Assembly: GCA_028023455.1 (NCBI GenBank)
Contig: JAQFVV010006335.1
Coordinates: 1,906,412 to 1,970,411, forward strand
Origin: Epiperipatus broadwayi
Taxonomy: Eukaryota > Onychophora > Udeonychophora > Euonychophora > Peripatidae
Direction of reading: 5' to 3'
Length of the DNA stretch: 64,000 nt
Notes under the pieces: generated by a model
Databases searched by the model: none
Told to the model about the DNA's origin: nothing
What the model saw: only the letters and a program-made list of their open reading frames with translations
Shown here: piece by piece, positions 1 through 11,370 of the stretch
How positions within the stretch are numbered: the first letter of the stretch is position 1
How the letters are laid out: the number at the start of each line of letters is the position of its first letter
Program-made: the position numbers and the translations under genes

Positions 1-689
1 TCTTCTGTATAAATCTTATTTCATATGCACGCATATTCTTGAGGTTATAGCCTTAATAAATATTACTTACTAGTAATTAATGTGCGTTTAAATAAATTTA
101 TAATTACAAATTTATATTATAAAATAAATATATAACATTCCAACCAGCGTTTTGATTATATCATTATATAATAGAGTTATTTATATTTGTTAAATGTACT
201 TGGATTATTGTGAAATATTTATATTTATTGTTTTTTTTAAAGATATATACATTATTATTAGTGAGAACAACAAAATGGTTACAAATTTTATATTATTTTT
301 AATATAAACAAAACAAAGATGTCATATACATAAGTAGTGTATATTAATCTGTATAATTATGACTTAAATGTTATATTTTGTAATTACTAAAAAACAAAGT
401 TTTAATTTTTGAGAAAAAACGATTTAACATGCAGCAGTTACTTTTAATTTTTAAAAAATATATGTCCCTCATGAACATCCCAAAGAGACAGTGCCAGTCA
501 CTTTTACCAATCTGGACCTATTTAATTGAGTTCAGTAATTTTTTGCTCATGTTATAAACAAGCACCGACCCAATTGTTGTGCCCTTCTCACACCCAGTAT
601 TGAACAAAGACCATGTTATAGGCACCAGATATTGTGGAGCAATTGTCTGGTCTCTGATGCTATTTTTATTTTATTATAAAACACTGACC
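1..689. other. AT-rich intergenic DNA, no gene seen
   Basis: I see no coding frame, tRNA or long repeat here. The part from about 480 to 680 is less AT-biased than the rest and may be a piece of an unrecognised repeat. The 3' end of the decayed LINE to the right may extend into it, but I could not place that border. Confidence 0.5.
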
Positions 690-3600
690 CTGTGCGACCA
701 GATACTCCAATGAAAAATATTTACATCTAATTCACCAAATTATGAAGGTTAGAAATGTTGAAATTCTTATTAATGGGAATATGCCTTTCTCTAATCCTTC
801 TGAAAGTGAAACTATGGTTGATATTTTGAGCTGTGAATCTAACTCCATGGTATTCCTATATATTTTGAGTACAGGACAGTGGAACAAGACATGATCTGTA
901 GTCTCATCTTTTTTGTAATAGAGCTGACATATTGGATTAACTTTTGTACTAAATCTTTTTTGATGATAGAAAATAATTAGTGGGAAGAGCTGATAAATTA
1001 ATTTTAGTGAGGATATCCATGTATTTTGGTTCTAGGTGCCAATGTCCGAAGTTCCTAATTAAAGATTTATTAGTTGTATTTAGATTTGTGGTATATTGTG
1101 AAATTTGGAAGGATCTGTTTACCATTTTATAAGATTTCTAGTATTTAATCTTTGTTGTGAATGGTTGATTATCAATGCTACTCCAAGATGCTATACATTT
1201 TATAGTTGTGCTAAAAAACTCTATTTTTGGTGGTGGGATATCTTTTGGGTAACTATGATAATTTTTTAAAGTTTGGGTAATTGTACATCAATTTCACCAC
1301 TTTGCTATAAGCCTTTTGAAAGTAGAATGTATGGATTGAGTGGAGTAAAAGACCATTGTTTTGGAGTGATTTTTTGGAATTTCAATACTCACTGCTGCCA
1401 CCCTTTTGTTTCAGAGAAGTTTTGTACAAAATGAATATATTTTTTCACTATAAGCATTTGTAACTTTGATCACTGGCATGTAATTGTTTATCTTTGGAAA
1501 TATTAATATGTTGATCAGCAATATTTTTGCATGTGACACATGGTAAATCTTCAAAAGTTGTTTGATTATATTTCTGTAGGTACAATTATGTAGTTTTATA
1601 CTGCTATTTTCATCACACTTCTAAATTTGTATATAGGAAAACCTTAAAACATATGGGTCAAAACAGAAAATTTTGACTGAATGCTTGCACCATTTAATAA
1701 TCTCCATGTAGAGGATTTTCCTAAATTGAATTTGAGCCCAAATTGAGTTGTATAATTTTCTAGAATAGTAATTAATGATTGGGAGGTATATCTTTGCTGG
1801 CAAAATACTGCAGTATTATTTATATAGGATATATGTTTAACCAGTTCTCTGAGTACTGGAAACTCTATTCCTGGGAGTTTTTCTTTTAATCTCCATTAAC
1901 AATGAGTTAATGTAGGTGACAAAAAAGGACTAAGTGTGAGCCTTGTGGAATTCAGTTGCTATGGATAAAAACTGGAGTGTTTTGGCCCTTAAGTGTGATA
2001 ATAATTTGTCTGTTGTTTAGGAGATTGAGTATTATATTTCATATGGGTGTAGGTATGTCATTAATTCTTAATATCTCAATGAGTGTCTCTATTTCAACTG
2101 AGTCAAAGGTTGCAATTATATCCAACTGCACTACCATTGGATCCATTTTTGTCTTAATCTGATATTTTACTATCCTGAAAAGTGTGATTGCCTCATTTAT
2201 GAAGGTATCTTTGATTTTTTGATATGTTTGGTAGTAAAATTTATTTGAATTTTGTCCTTTATAATACATTTGATTATCTTGATCAGTAGCAGGGTTCTTG
2301 AGATAGGATGCAAGTTATTTTGTGGAGAAGAAAATATATCCTGTTTTAAAAATGGAACTAGTGATATTTGATACAAGCCATCAATTTGCTTTATTTTAGT
2401 TGACAATAAGTCAATCATTTTTTTTGATTATTGGTATCATCAAATGACTCAGGCATTGCAGAAGATATTTCATAATTGCATGAGAACCCAGGTGTTTGTT
2501 ATCTGGCAAACATTTTAGTTTTGTTAATATCTCTGAATCAGTTATTGCATGTACTTGCCTAACCTTATCACCCCCACCAATTACTGGTTATGTTGCTGTA
2601 AAACTTTGTAATCTGGATTTGAAATGATAGTATATATGTGGTAGTATGTTGAGACCAGTTACCAGTCATTTGTCTGTTGTAATTGATGATGGTACTTTTT
2701 TATTTTTGTAGGCCAATGCCCATCAGATATATCATTGTAACCAGTGGTATGGTTAAGGCAAATAGATTTTAGCTCTTTTAGTTGCAAGGTATTCTGACAA
2801 CAATGACTCAACATTTTTAAATTGTTGTTTGAGGTTTATAATTGAGGGAATTGATTCTGCATCACAAAATGTGTTCTTTAACTTTCAAATAATTATTTAA
2901 GTTGTTTGGAGAGTGCCATTGGCATTTTATGTTTTTGTGTATAGTGTTTAATGATGGATTGTAATATGTTTGTGAATGTAAATTGTGCTATTTTGGGTGG
3001 TTGATATAGAAAGTCTATTTTTTTGAATATATATAAGCCTTGGGAGACTACTGACTCTCGTGAAGTAGTTTTAAGCTGTGCTCTTATTGTATTATTGTAT
3101 TTAGGACTAGATTGTGCACTGAGATTGATATATATTTGTATTTTCATTGCAAAGTGGTCAGATAAATACTAGTTCTAGTGAGGTTTAATTATAAATATAA
3201 GTATGAAGAATAGAAGATTAGAGCAATTAATATACAATGCTTCAGAGTGTAGAACAAAAAGGCATTTTTGCGAAAAAACCTTCACCAGTCATCATTTTAT
3301 GGTTTATTTGGCATAGGTACTCTGCAGTAAATTCTCAATAAGACAGGTTATAGTCACCAAACATTATCATTGGAAGGGGGATTGAATCAAGAGTTAAATT
3401 AAAATATGATTTTATTTGGTGGATGAGATTTGTTTGTTTGTATTAGTACAGATAAATCATATTAATTGTTAATGCTGAATAAGAGAAAGTTATTATAATC
3501 ATGTTTTGATTTAGATAGAGTATTTTGAATGTTTTGAAAGTTATCTTGGTACGAATTAATACTCCTCCCCCTGCTGTTGCTGTATTTGAGATGGAAAATT

Positions 3601-3826
3601 GTGAGTAGCCATGTCTTTTCAACTGCTCTATTACATCGATATCTGATTGTGTATGTAGTTTAGTTTCTGAGAAAAAATGTTATACATGGTGAAAGCTGAT
3701 CAAGCCATTTGCTTATAACAAATACTCTTTTTAGTTCATTCTTCTTATGTTCACTCCTGTTATGTTTATTATTATTGATGAAACAAAAAAAACAACTCTA
3801 GTCTATTCCAGTCTTTATGAAAAGAA
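690..3826 (-). pseudogene. LINE ORF2 remnant (endonuclease and reverse transcriptase)
   Basis: ORF2 of the decayed LINE would nick target DNA (AP-like endonuclease) and copy its RNA. Endonuclease traces on the minus strand are LSETK near 3660, GDYN near 3350 and SDH near 3165. RT traces are an LVPFLK...HPISR block at 2197-2418, a QLDIIATFDS block (motif A) at 2039-2269 and an IPQGS block (motif B) near 1940. The catalytic YMDD of motif C reads YINN at 1815-1826, so both catalytic aspartates are lost. The C-terminal cysteine/histidine knuckle survives in part near 870-930. Frameshifts and stops separate every block; the copy cannot make a functional enzyme. Confidence 0.65.
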
Positions 3827-3879
3827 GTACACTTATTTATCTAAAAAATTTTCCATGTATTTATCAATTTTATTGTGGT

Positions 3880-5330
3880 ATGTATACTCACTTTGTGATT
3901 CATTACTTTTATCCTCTGGAGAGAGTTCTGATGATCAAGCCAATTTATTTCTTCTTGAGGTTCTCACCTTATTTTCCACTTTTATGTACCCAGACATTTT
4001 TTGATGATGAGATTGTTGCTACTGATATGCTTTCTTTGGCTACAATTGATTCTGATATTTTGCTTGATATGCCTATTTATTCATTCTTTTTTGCACCTAG
4101 ATGTTCTGGCAATTCCCAATTAGTTAATTGGGTTTTGTGAATTCTTCTTAAGGGTAAAATATTTTGATTTTCTTTTGAGTATTTTTTTTTTTGTTTTATG
4201 TTTTTTATTTTTGATTATCTTTTTGATCATCTGAGGTGTATGTATCTGTTTCCTCTGAGAAAACTTTTTCTTTTGCTAATTTTTTAGCTGTATAATTGTT
4301 TTTTTTACCAGTATTTCTGTATCTTGAGGATTTTTCCCTGATTGACATTGGTTCACTCTGTTTGTGCTGTTTGTTTAAAATACTAATGCTTATTGAGTTA
4401 TACATGTTGTTGTGATTTGAATGCACTGACGGATTTTTAGTATTTGTTACTGCATCTTTGAAAAGTCTGTCAGGGCAGTCTCTGATAAAGTGTGTTCTCT
4501 ACTTACAATAGAAGCATTGATATACAATTTCTTTGATTGTTATTATTAGTGGAGATGAGTCTGTGGCATTCACTGTAGGAATGTCTGATGGCATTATTCC
4601 CTTTTTCAATGTTAAGTCAAAACTAGCTGTGTTTGTTAATTCTTGCATGCTTGTCTTTTTCTCAAGTAAATATTTAAAATTTGCTGTGGTGCCAAAATTG
4701 TTTAGAATGATTTGCCGATCTGCTGCATTAAAATCTACATGGCAATTCTTGATTTGTCCATAGAGCACTTGTTATTTAAGGTTCTATTTTTTTTAAAAAA
4801 ATAATTCTTTTTGTATTGGATTGTGAAATTCAAGACAAATATATCTATTATTTGGTTGCTGTAGTATTTTGTAAATTAAGTGTCAAAGTTTTTTTGCTGC
4901 TAAAATTGTATAGAAATTCTCTGGTGGGAATTTGAAAAGATCATTACTGGCACTGATTATTGCCACTATTAAAGTTTTCGTGCTTTGAAATTTTTTGAAA
5001 AAATTTAATAATGATTCCAGTAGAGCAGAATTAAATTTATTGGTATATTCTATATAAAGTTTTTGATTTATAGGTTCACTATCTAAAAGTAGATCTTTAT
5101 TTGTATTATTTGTGTTAATTTTTTTCATCTACAAGATTGAAAATGTCATTTTCTTCTATCAACATATTTTCTGAGTTATTTTCTTGCTCCTGTTCTTTTG
5201 ATCTTAATACATTTGCATAGCTATTTCAAGAATTAGTGTTTTTAGTACTTTCGTGTGAAGCTGACACTGAAAAATTAATCTTGCTATTTAAAATTAAGTC
5301 TGAATTGCTATAAAGATTCTTTTTAGATGC
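3880..5330 (-). pseudogene. LINE ORF1 remnant
   Basis: This is the remains of the nucleic-acid-binding ORF1 protein of the LINE. The SYANV motif around 5203-5217 (minus) corresponds to TYANV near residue 36 of the intact ORF1 at 41783-43534. An 89-codon open stretch at 4499-4768 ends with CFYC, where the intact ORF1 has the start of its CCHC knuckle. Another open stretch lies at 4883-5128. The segments lie in different frames with stops between them. The limits are inferred by comparison with the intact copy. Confidence 0.6.
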
Positions 5331-5419
5331 AAAAATTCCCTGTTCACATTCAACAAGCTTGCTTTTGTTAAAGATTTCTGGGCTTACACTTGTTAATTCT
5401 GGGCATTTTTTATTTCCTT

Positions 5420-6069
5420 TCCCCCTATTTTAACTGCTTTTAAGATAGTGCTATTATGTATTTTTTAGTTTGTTCCTTGATAAAGACTATAAAAGAATAT
5501 AGTCAAAATGTCAGCTTGTTACTTATTTTATAATGGTTCTTATAATAAAACAAATTTATAAAAAAAAAAAAAGCATGTGTCTCAATTGTATATATTATCC
5601 AATAATTATTTTTGCTATTCAATTGCATCTCATATATATATATATATATATGAGATGCAATTGGATTTATATATCTTTATTTTTTTGTTTATATATATAT
5701 ATATATTGTAAGGCTGCAGAAAGGAGTTTGCTATTAACTGAAAGGAGACAGGAGACTCTTTGATTCCTCTTGGAGGCCTTAAAGGAACCAAGCAGGGCAA
5801 ATTCCTAATGTCCACTCCATATGTTCTTATCATTGCAGCTGCTATTTCTATGTGATTATTCATATAGTATACAAACATGGATGGGCTGCTAACAAACACA
5901 CATTAGCCAGTGTAGTGAGATTATTAGCTTTTTACCTCTGAGTTTAAGATCAAGAAACGCCATGGTCTTTCTTCTCAGTTGCCTGATAAGATAGAATGAA
6001 TGATTGTGTAAATGATATTTTCCCAATAGATATATACAATTATGACAGACAAAAATAAATCATAACCAT
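5420..6069. other. Intergenic DNA with a hammerhead-like remnant and short TA tracts
   Basis: No gene is seen. Near 5474-5513 the sequence TTGATAAAGACT, a short loop and a matching arm TATAGTC followed by AAAA resembles the hairpin motif 3' of the PLE at 18072-18102, in a more decayed form. A poly-A run lies at about 5560-5571. A perfect palindrome (5620-5663) and a short TA tract near 5690 follow. Confidence 0.4.
5620..5663. repeat. Perfect 44 bp palindrome around a TA core
   Basis: Arms CAATTGCATCTCA and TGAGATGCAATTG flank an alternating TA centre, so the whole 44 bp is its own reverse complement. It may be a minimal hairpin element, or a TA tract whose flank was copied by template switching. 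Confidence 0.85.
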
Positions 6070-6122
6070 TATTTCCAGGAGGCTGTAAAGTCACCAACCA
6101 AGGCACCAGTTGATGGCCAAAG

Positions 6123-7204
6123 GTGGAGGGTGTGAAAAAACCCCTGATTGCAGACCCAGGCTGCCATTTGATGATGAATTTTTATTTAGGTACTTACAAT
6201 TGCAGATCACTTTCAAGTGAAAGAAGTTTGCAAGTATTAGAAGAAGAACTGTCTTATATTAAATGGGATATTATTGGACTTTGTGAAGTGAGAAAAAAAG
6301 ATGAAGAGGCAATTGATTTAAAAAGTGGGCATGTACTTTATTATAAAGGGACAAATATTGGACATACAAGTGGAGTAGGATTCATTATAAATAAAAAGTG
6401 GAAGAACAACATTGTAGAGATTGATGGTGTATCAGACAGAGTGACAAGATTAGTTATACAATTTAATAGCAGATACCAAATGCAGATAATTCAGGTTTAT
6501 GCCCCAACAAGTGCTCATAGTGATGAAGTAGTAGAAGATTTTTATATGGATGTACAAAAGACTTTCAATCAGAGAAAACAACATTTTAAAATTGTTAAGC
6601 GAGATTTCAATGCTAGAATTGGTAAACAAATGAAAGATGAAAGTGATGTAGGTAATTTTGGTTATGGTAATAGAAATGAAAGTAGACATAGACTAGTGGA
6701 GTTTTCTGAAAAAAAAAAAACCTTTATATTATGAATACTGTTTTTAAAAAAAATGTTAAAAGGAAATGGACATGGAAGCATTCCAATGAAGGTACAGCAG
6801 AATTGGATTGTATTTTGACTACCAGAAAATACATATTCCAAGCTTGTAATGTTTTTCATAAATTTAACACAGGAAGTGATTATCAATTGGTAAGATGTAA
6901 GATATGTGTTAATGCAAAACTAGAGAGACAAAAATTATTAAGAAAAACATTTTTTACAGTTGATATTTCTAATCTTCAGAAACATTTTAATGAATTTAAA
7001 TTAGAACTTACAAATCAGTTTCAAGTATTAGTAGATTATGAACATGATTCAGATTTGAATGAAATTAATATGAAAATAACTGATACACTTTTAAAAACTG
7101 CAACAAAGATAGCTGGTAGAAAAACACAGCCATTGACCAATAAAATTTTTACTGAGACTAGAGAATTATTAAAAAAGAAGGAATATGAAGATATACAAAA
7201 ATGA
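6123..7204 (+). pseudogene. RTE endonuclease domain, frameshifted
   Basis: This is an apurinic-type (exonuclease III fold) endonuclease that nicks target DNA for target-primed reverse transcription. The first open segment (6123-6734) has TYNCRSLSS, the catalytic-Glu block GLCEVR, VQVYAPTS-like IQVYAPTS and DFNARIG. A poly-A run near 6709-6720 causes a frameshift, and the domain continues in another frame (6731-7204) with RKWTW, a weak ELDCI block and SDYQLVR. Two catalytic positions are altered: the GDFN block reads RDFN, and the SDH block reads SDY. The domain therefore looks dead even apart from the frameshift. The start at 6123 is only the first in-frame Met; the recognisable domain begins near 6174. 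Confidence 0.75.
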
Positions 7205-8992
7205 TGCATTAAAAAGGATTGAATATCTCGAATTTTGTAAATTGGTATAGAAAAGAGTTGAAAACTATATAAGAAAGTATAATTGTGAACTAGCAAGAAA
7301 AGCTGTTAAAGAAAATAAAAGTCTCAACAAAGTAAAACACTTTTTTGGTATTGGTAGGAAATTTATATCTGCAATAAAAAAAAAAAAAGATGGAATTATT
7401 ACTAAAAAGAGAGATGACATTATGAAATGGGTAAAAGTTTTTTATCAAAAATTATATAGTAATAAAGAACAAGTACCTCCTATTTCTATTACATCTTCTG
7501 ACTGCCCAGAATTTTAAATGAAGAAGTTAAACATGCAATTAAATGTATGAAGAAAGGAAAGGCTCCTGGTAATGAATGAATTATAATTGATATATTAAAA
7601 GAATCAGGTGAAGAAAAATAATTTTTTTAGAACAGTTATATACCAAATGTCTAAATGATAAAGATGTACCAGATGATTGGAATAATGCAGTAATAATATT
7701 AATATTTAAAAAGGTGATAAAGAAGATATTAGAATTTACAGACCTATCAACCTTTTAACGGTTTTATACAAAATTTTTACCAAGATAATTACAACTCGTC
7801 GACAAATAACATTGGATTCCACCAACCAAGAGAACAAGCTGAATTTAAAAATGATTTTAGTACAGTAGATCATATTCAGGTATTGAGAGAAGTTATAGAA
7901 AGGACAAATGAATATCAGTTGCCATTATGTTTTGTATTTGTAGATTATGAAAAGGCATTTGATTCTATAAACATTTCTTGAGTGATTAAAGCATTGGATC
8001 ATCAAGGTATAGATCCAGGATATTGTCATATTTTAAAGAATATTTATAAAAATGCAACAGCAATAATTTTATTACATGATGATACTGGGAAAGTCAACAT
8101 TGAGAAAGGTGTAAGACAAGGTGACTTCATATCTCCAAAACTTTTTACAGCAATGTTCGAAGAAGTATTTTGTGGATTAAAATGTGAAACTAAAAAAGTG
8201 AAAGTAAATGGAGATTATTTAAGTTATTTAGATTTTGCAGATGATATAGATATGTTTGCAAATAATGTTTCAGAGCTGCAAGTAATGTTGCAGGAGTTAT
8301 CAAATTAGAGTAGGAAAGTAGGACTAAAGTTAAATGTTAAAAAGACTAAAGTAATGTTTAATCGAGTTGCTCAAAATATAAAAATAAAGATTGATTATGA
8401 TCAATTAGAAGTAGTTAACAGTTACAAATACCTTGGTCAAATTATTTATACATATAGAAACATAATGGATGAAATTAATCAGAGAATTAAACTTTGTTGG
8501 GGTGGTTTTGGTAGAAATAACTTGATAATAAAAAAAAATATGCCTATGTGTTGAAAAGGAAGGTTTTTAGCAAATGTGTTTCACCAGTTCTTACTTATGG
8601 ATCTGAGACTTGGATACTTAATAGAAGAGCAATACAGAGACTCCAGATATCTCAAAGAAGTATGGGGAGATGTATGTTGGGTTTAACAAGAAGAGATCGA
8701 AAATGCAATGTATGCGTAAGAGAACAAACATGTGTTACTGACCTCATTAAAAAAAATAAAAGATTAAAGTGGAGGTGGGCTGGACATATTGCTAGAAGAG
8801 ATGATAATAGATGGACAATTGAAATCTTAAACTGAATTCCAAAAGATTGTAAAAGACTCAGAATTCGACCACATGTGAGATGGATGGATGAAATAATAAA
8901 GCATGCAGGAGTGATGTGGAGAAGAGATGCTAAAGATTGGAGTAAATGGATTAAACTTGGAGAGACCTTCATTCCTGCAGTGGATTTATAAT
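7205..8992 (+). pseudogene. RTE reverse transcriptase and C-terminus, broken
   Basis: This is the RT and C-terminal part of the RTE element. Around 7500-7620 there is a KAPGNE block followed by a stop. RT motif A reads VDYEKAFDSI near 7940-7970. Motif B reads GVRQGDFISP and motif C reads FADD in the open segment 7982-8308, so the catalytic aspartates are kept. Segments 8354-8554 and 8548-8835 carry SYKYLG, LTYGSETW and the WAGHIARRDDNRW block. Stops occur near 7981, 8308, 8554 and 8835, and frames change between segments. The protein would have run directly on from the endonuclease upstream. Confidence 0.75.
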
Positions 8993-9025
8993 GCTTGATG
9001 ATGATGATGATGATGATGATGATAT

Positions 9026-9340
9026 ATTGTAACCCACCCCCAACACCAATCCTACATCTCCTATGAATAAATAACCGTAGCACCAATTCTATTGATGATA
9101 GAATAAAATACAAATCTGACACAACTTTGAATTACTATGGAGAATCTTAAATTACTGTCCAACTATAGCTTACCTCAGTGGAGGCCACAAGGTTCCATAA
9201 TATGTAAAATGCTAATAAATACTAGAGGAAATAGTATGAATCAATAAGTGTAAAATATCTACTGGGGTTTGCAATAAATAAGTAATTGAAATTGACACAG
9301 TTCCATCCATCCAAACTAATAAGTCATAGTTCAAGTTTAT
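9026..9340. other. Intergenic, nothing recognised
   Basis: Ordinary AT-rich DNA follows the RTE tail. I see no frame, RNA gene or repeat. Confidence 0.4.
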
Positions 9341-11370
9341 CTCTTCTCATCATCTAAATGCACTAATCAATCTTTACTGTATAATAAGTTAAATTAAATG
9401 AAACAAAGATATAACACTAATTAACTTTTACTGTATAATAAATTTAACTTAAGTGACTAAATTAATATCTACTTGGAAACAATAAGGAAGATCTCAGGGA
9501 TTCTATTACATAACTTATTTAAAAATTTATAATATACAATAGCTACCAATTACCATCATAAAAGATAATGACATAAAATTGAGTATTGTTCTAATGGAAT
9601 AGTAGTTAGACAATGAAAAAATGAGAGTAGCTTTTATTTCAAATCATTATCTAAATAATATCTAAGTATATAAACTTCACAGAAGTTCATTAAATAATTA
9701 GACATTTCACATAATGTTTGGATCAAAAAAAAAAAAATATCATCAGATATGAATATGTTCTTTATTAAATCCACGAAATTGTGCAATTATATCATATTGG
9801 ATATGTAGGTATGGAAACTAAGAATACGAATGCATGTAAAAGAACAACTCTCAACAAAGTTTTTTAATAAATAAAACATTTATTACATTATATAATCAAA
9901 ATCAACATTTTATACTTTTACTTCAAACATATACATGTTACTAGCTATTTCCAATATTCATTACTGAATAAACTAACATTGGAGTAATTTAACATTAAAA
10001 ATAAACTTCTTTGGACTTTTATTTCAAACATATAATACATGTTACTAGCTAATTCGAATATGCTCTGTCAAGCAAGCCAACAATGAAGTAATTAAACAAT
10101 GCAATGTGGATTTAAACATGTGAGTTATTGAGGTCACACTATCCCTTATAAATCAATTGAACAACTTTATTAACTAGCTATACTTTTTTCTCCCCTTTTT
10201 TTCTGTTCACTCATTCAAAATGAGGATGAATCATTCTGAGGATTTGATGATTTAAAATTTAAAATAAATTAGTATGATATGATTTGAAACATTTACCCAA
10301 GACTTACAAATCCAATGATAAATTTCTTTTGTACCTTCAGAATCAATAATATTTTGTGCATGCTTCTATAATATGCCTCCTGTTATAATATAATTAACAC
10401 AGCTACATCCCATCAGTTTGCTTATAAAATTAAGAGATAAAATATCATAATATAGATGATGCAATACTTCTGCTTTAGATGTTTCATAAAGAAATTAATC
10501 ATGCCTTTTATTTTTATTAGCAAACTTCATTACACATAGCTATGAATATTTGATGGGAAAACATTACAAAATGGACTCATGAGGGACAAGAAGACCTTCT
10601 TAGTCCTAATAATCTAAACCATAAAATATAGTGATTCCCTAACCTTACTCAGAGGTTCAATACTGGTGTGGACTCAGTCTCATCACTGAAAACAAAGGAA
10701 ATACACTGCTTCATTCTCATAATATATTCATCATAGCGTACAGCTGCTTAATCTAGAAAATATAATCCACTTATGATAAGTATTGAAATATACTAATGGA
10801 GATTTCTCTCAATCTCTGACAATATATCCTAAATAATTTCTTTTTTCATAGCTACTTAACACACTTCATTCTAAGCATTAAAAAAATCATTATTAAATAA
10901 AGTTCTAATTTTTTCACTTCTTTTGGTATATTACATCATCCAAAACTGATTGGATTAATACAAGTCAAATGACTATAAATTTGACAATTATATAAATGAA
11001 TTACACAAAACAGGCACACACACACATAACAATGCACAAAATAAGTTCACATCATATTCAATATGTAGATATTATAACAACATTAACTAATAAATCAAAA
11101 ATAAATCTCTAATTCATGAAAAATTATAAATGCTTCAAATCTGAAATATAATAATTACTATTACATAAACCTCATCATTTCTGGCAAATAGAAGATAAAG
11201 CAACATTGTTGTGTATTTGACATTAACTAATAAATTGAAAAACATTTTAATTTATGAGTAACTATAAAACTTTTAAATTTAAAGCATAATAATTATTATT
11301 AAATAGACCTCATCATCTGACAATGCAAAGATAAGACAATACCTTTACGTATTTACCTCTTTTTTAATTA
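9340..11370. repeat. Run of short local tandem duplications
   Basis: Three neighbouring segments each occur twice in direct order with divergence. One is about 70 bp near 9350-9470 (shared CTTTACTGTATAATAA). One is about 90 bp, at 9915-10002 and 10014-10103 (shared TTACTAGCTA). One is about 140 bp, at about 11078-11220 and 11221-11360 (shared CATTAACTAATAAAT). No coding frame is present. The pattern suggests repeated slippage or unequal exchange in this block rather than one transposon. Confidence 0.6.

Larger units (their letters stand above)
690..5420 (-). mobile_element. Decayed L1/Tx1-type LINE (old copy)
   Basis: Read on the minus strand, this region follows the same order as the better-preserved LINE at 37981-43735: ORF1, AP-type endonuclease, reverse transcriptase, C-terminal zinc knuckle. 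Matching landmarks are an SYANV motif near 5212 (ORF1 N-terminus), an endonuclease GDYN block near 3350, an SDH block near 3165, RT blocks between 1800 and 2420, and a C-terminal ETTDHVLFHCP block near 870-900. All frames are broken by many stops and indels, so this is an old inactive copy. Both ends are approximate and no target-site duplication was found. Confidence 0.75.
6070..9025 (+). mobile_element. RTE-clade LINE, decayed, with (GAT)n tail
   Basis: This is a single-polyprotein non-LTR retrotransposon with endonuclease then RT, reading on the plus strand. The C-terminal region (SPVLTYGSETW, WRWAGHIARR, HVRWMDEI) is typical of RTE-type elements that are often annotated as craniofacial-development-protein-2-like or endonuclease-reverse transcriptase in animal genomes. 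The stop near 8990 is followed at once by a TGATGA/GATGAT microsatellite (about 8996-9022), the usual RTE-type 3' end. The 5' border is uncertain. Several frameshifts and stops make the copy inactive. Confidence 0.8.
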
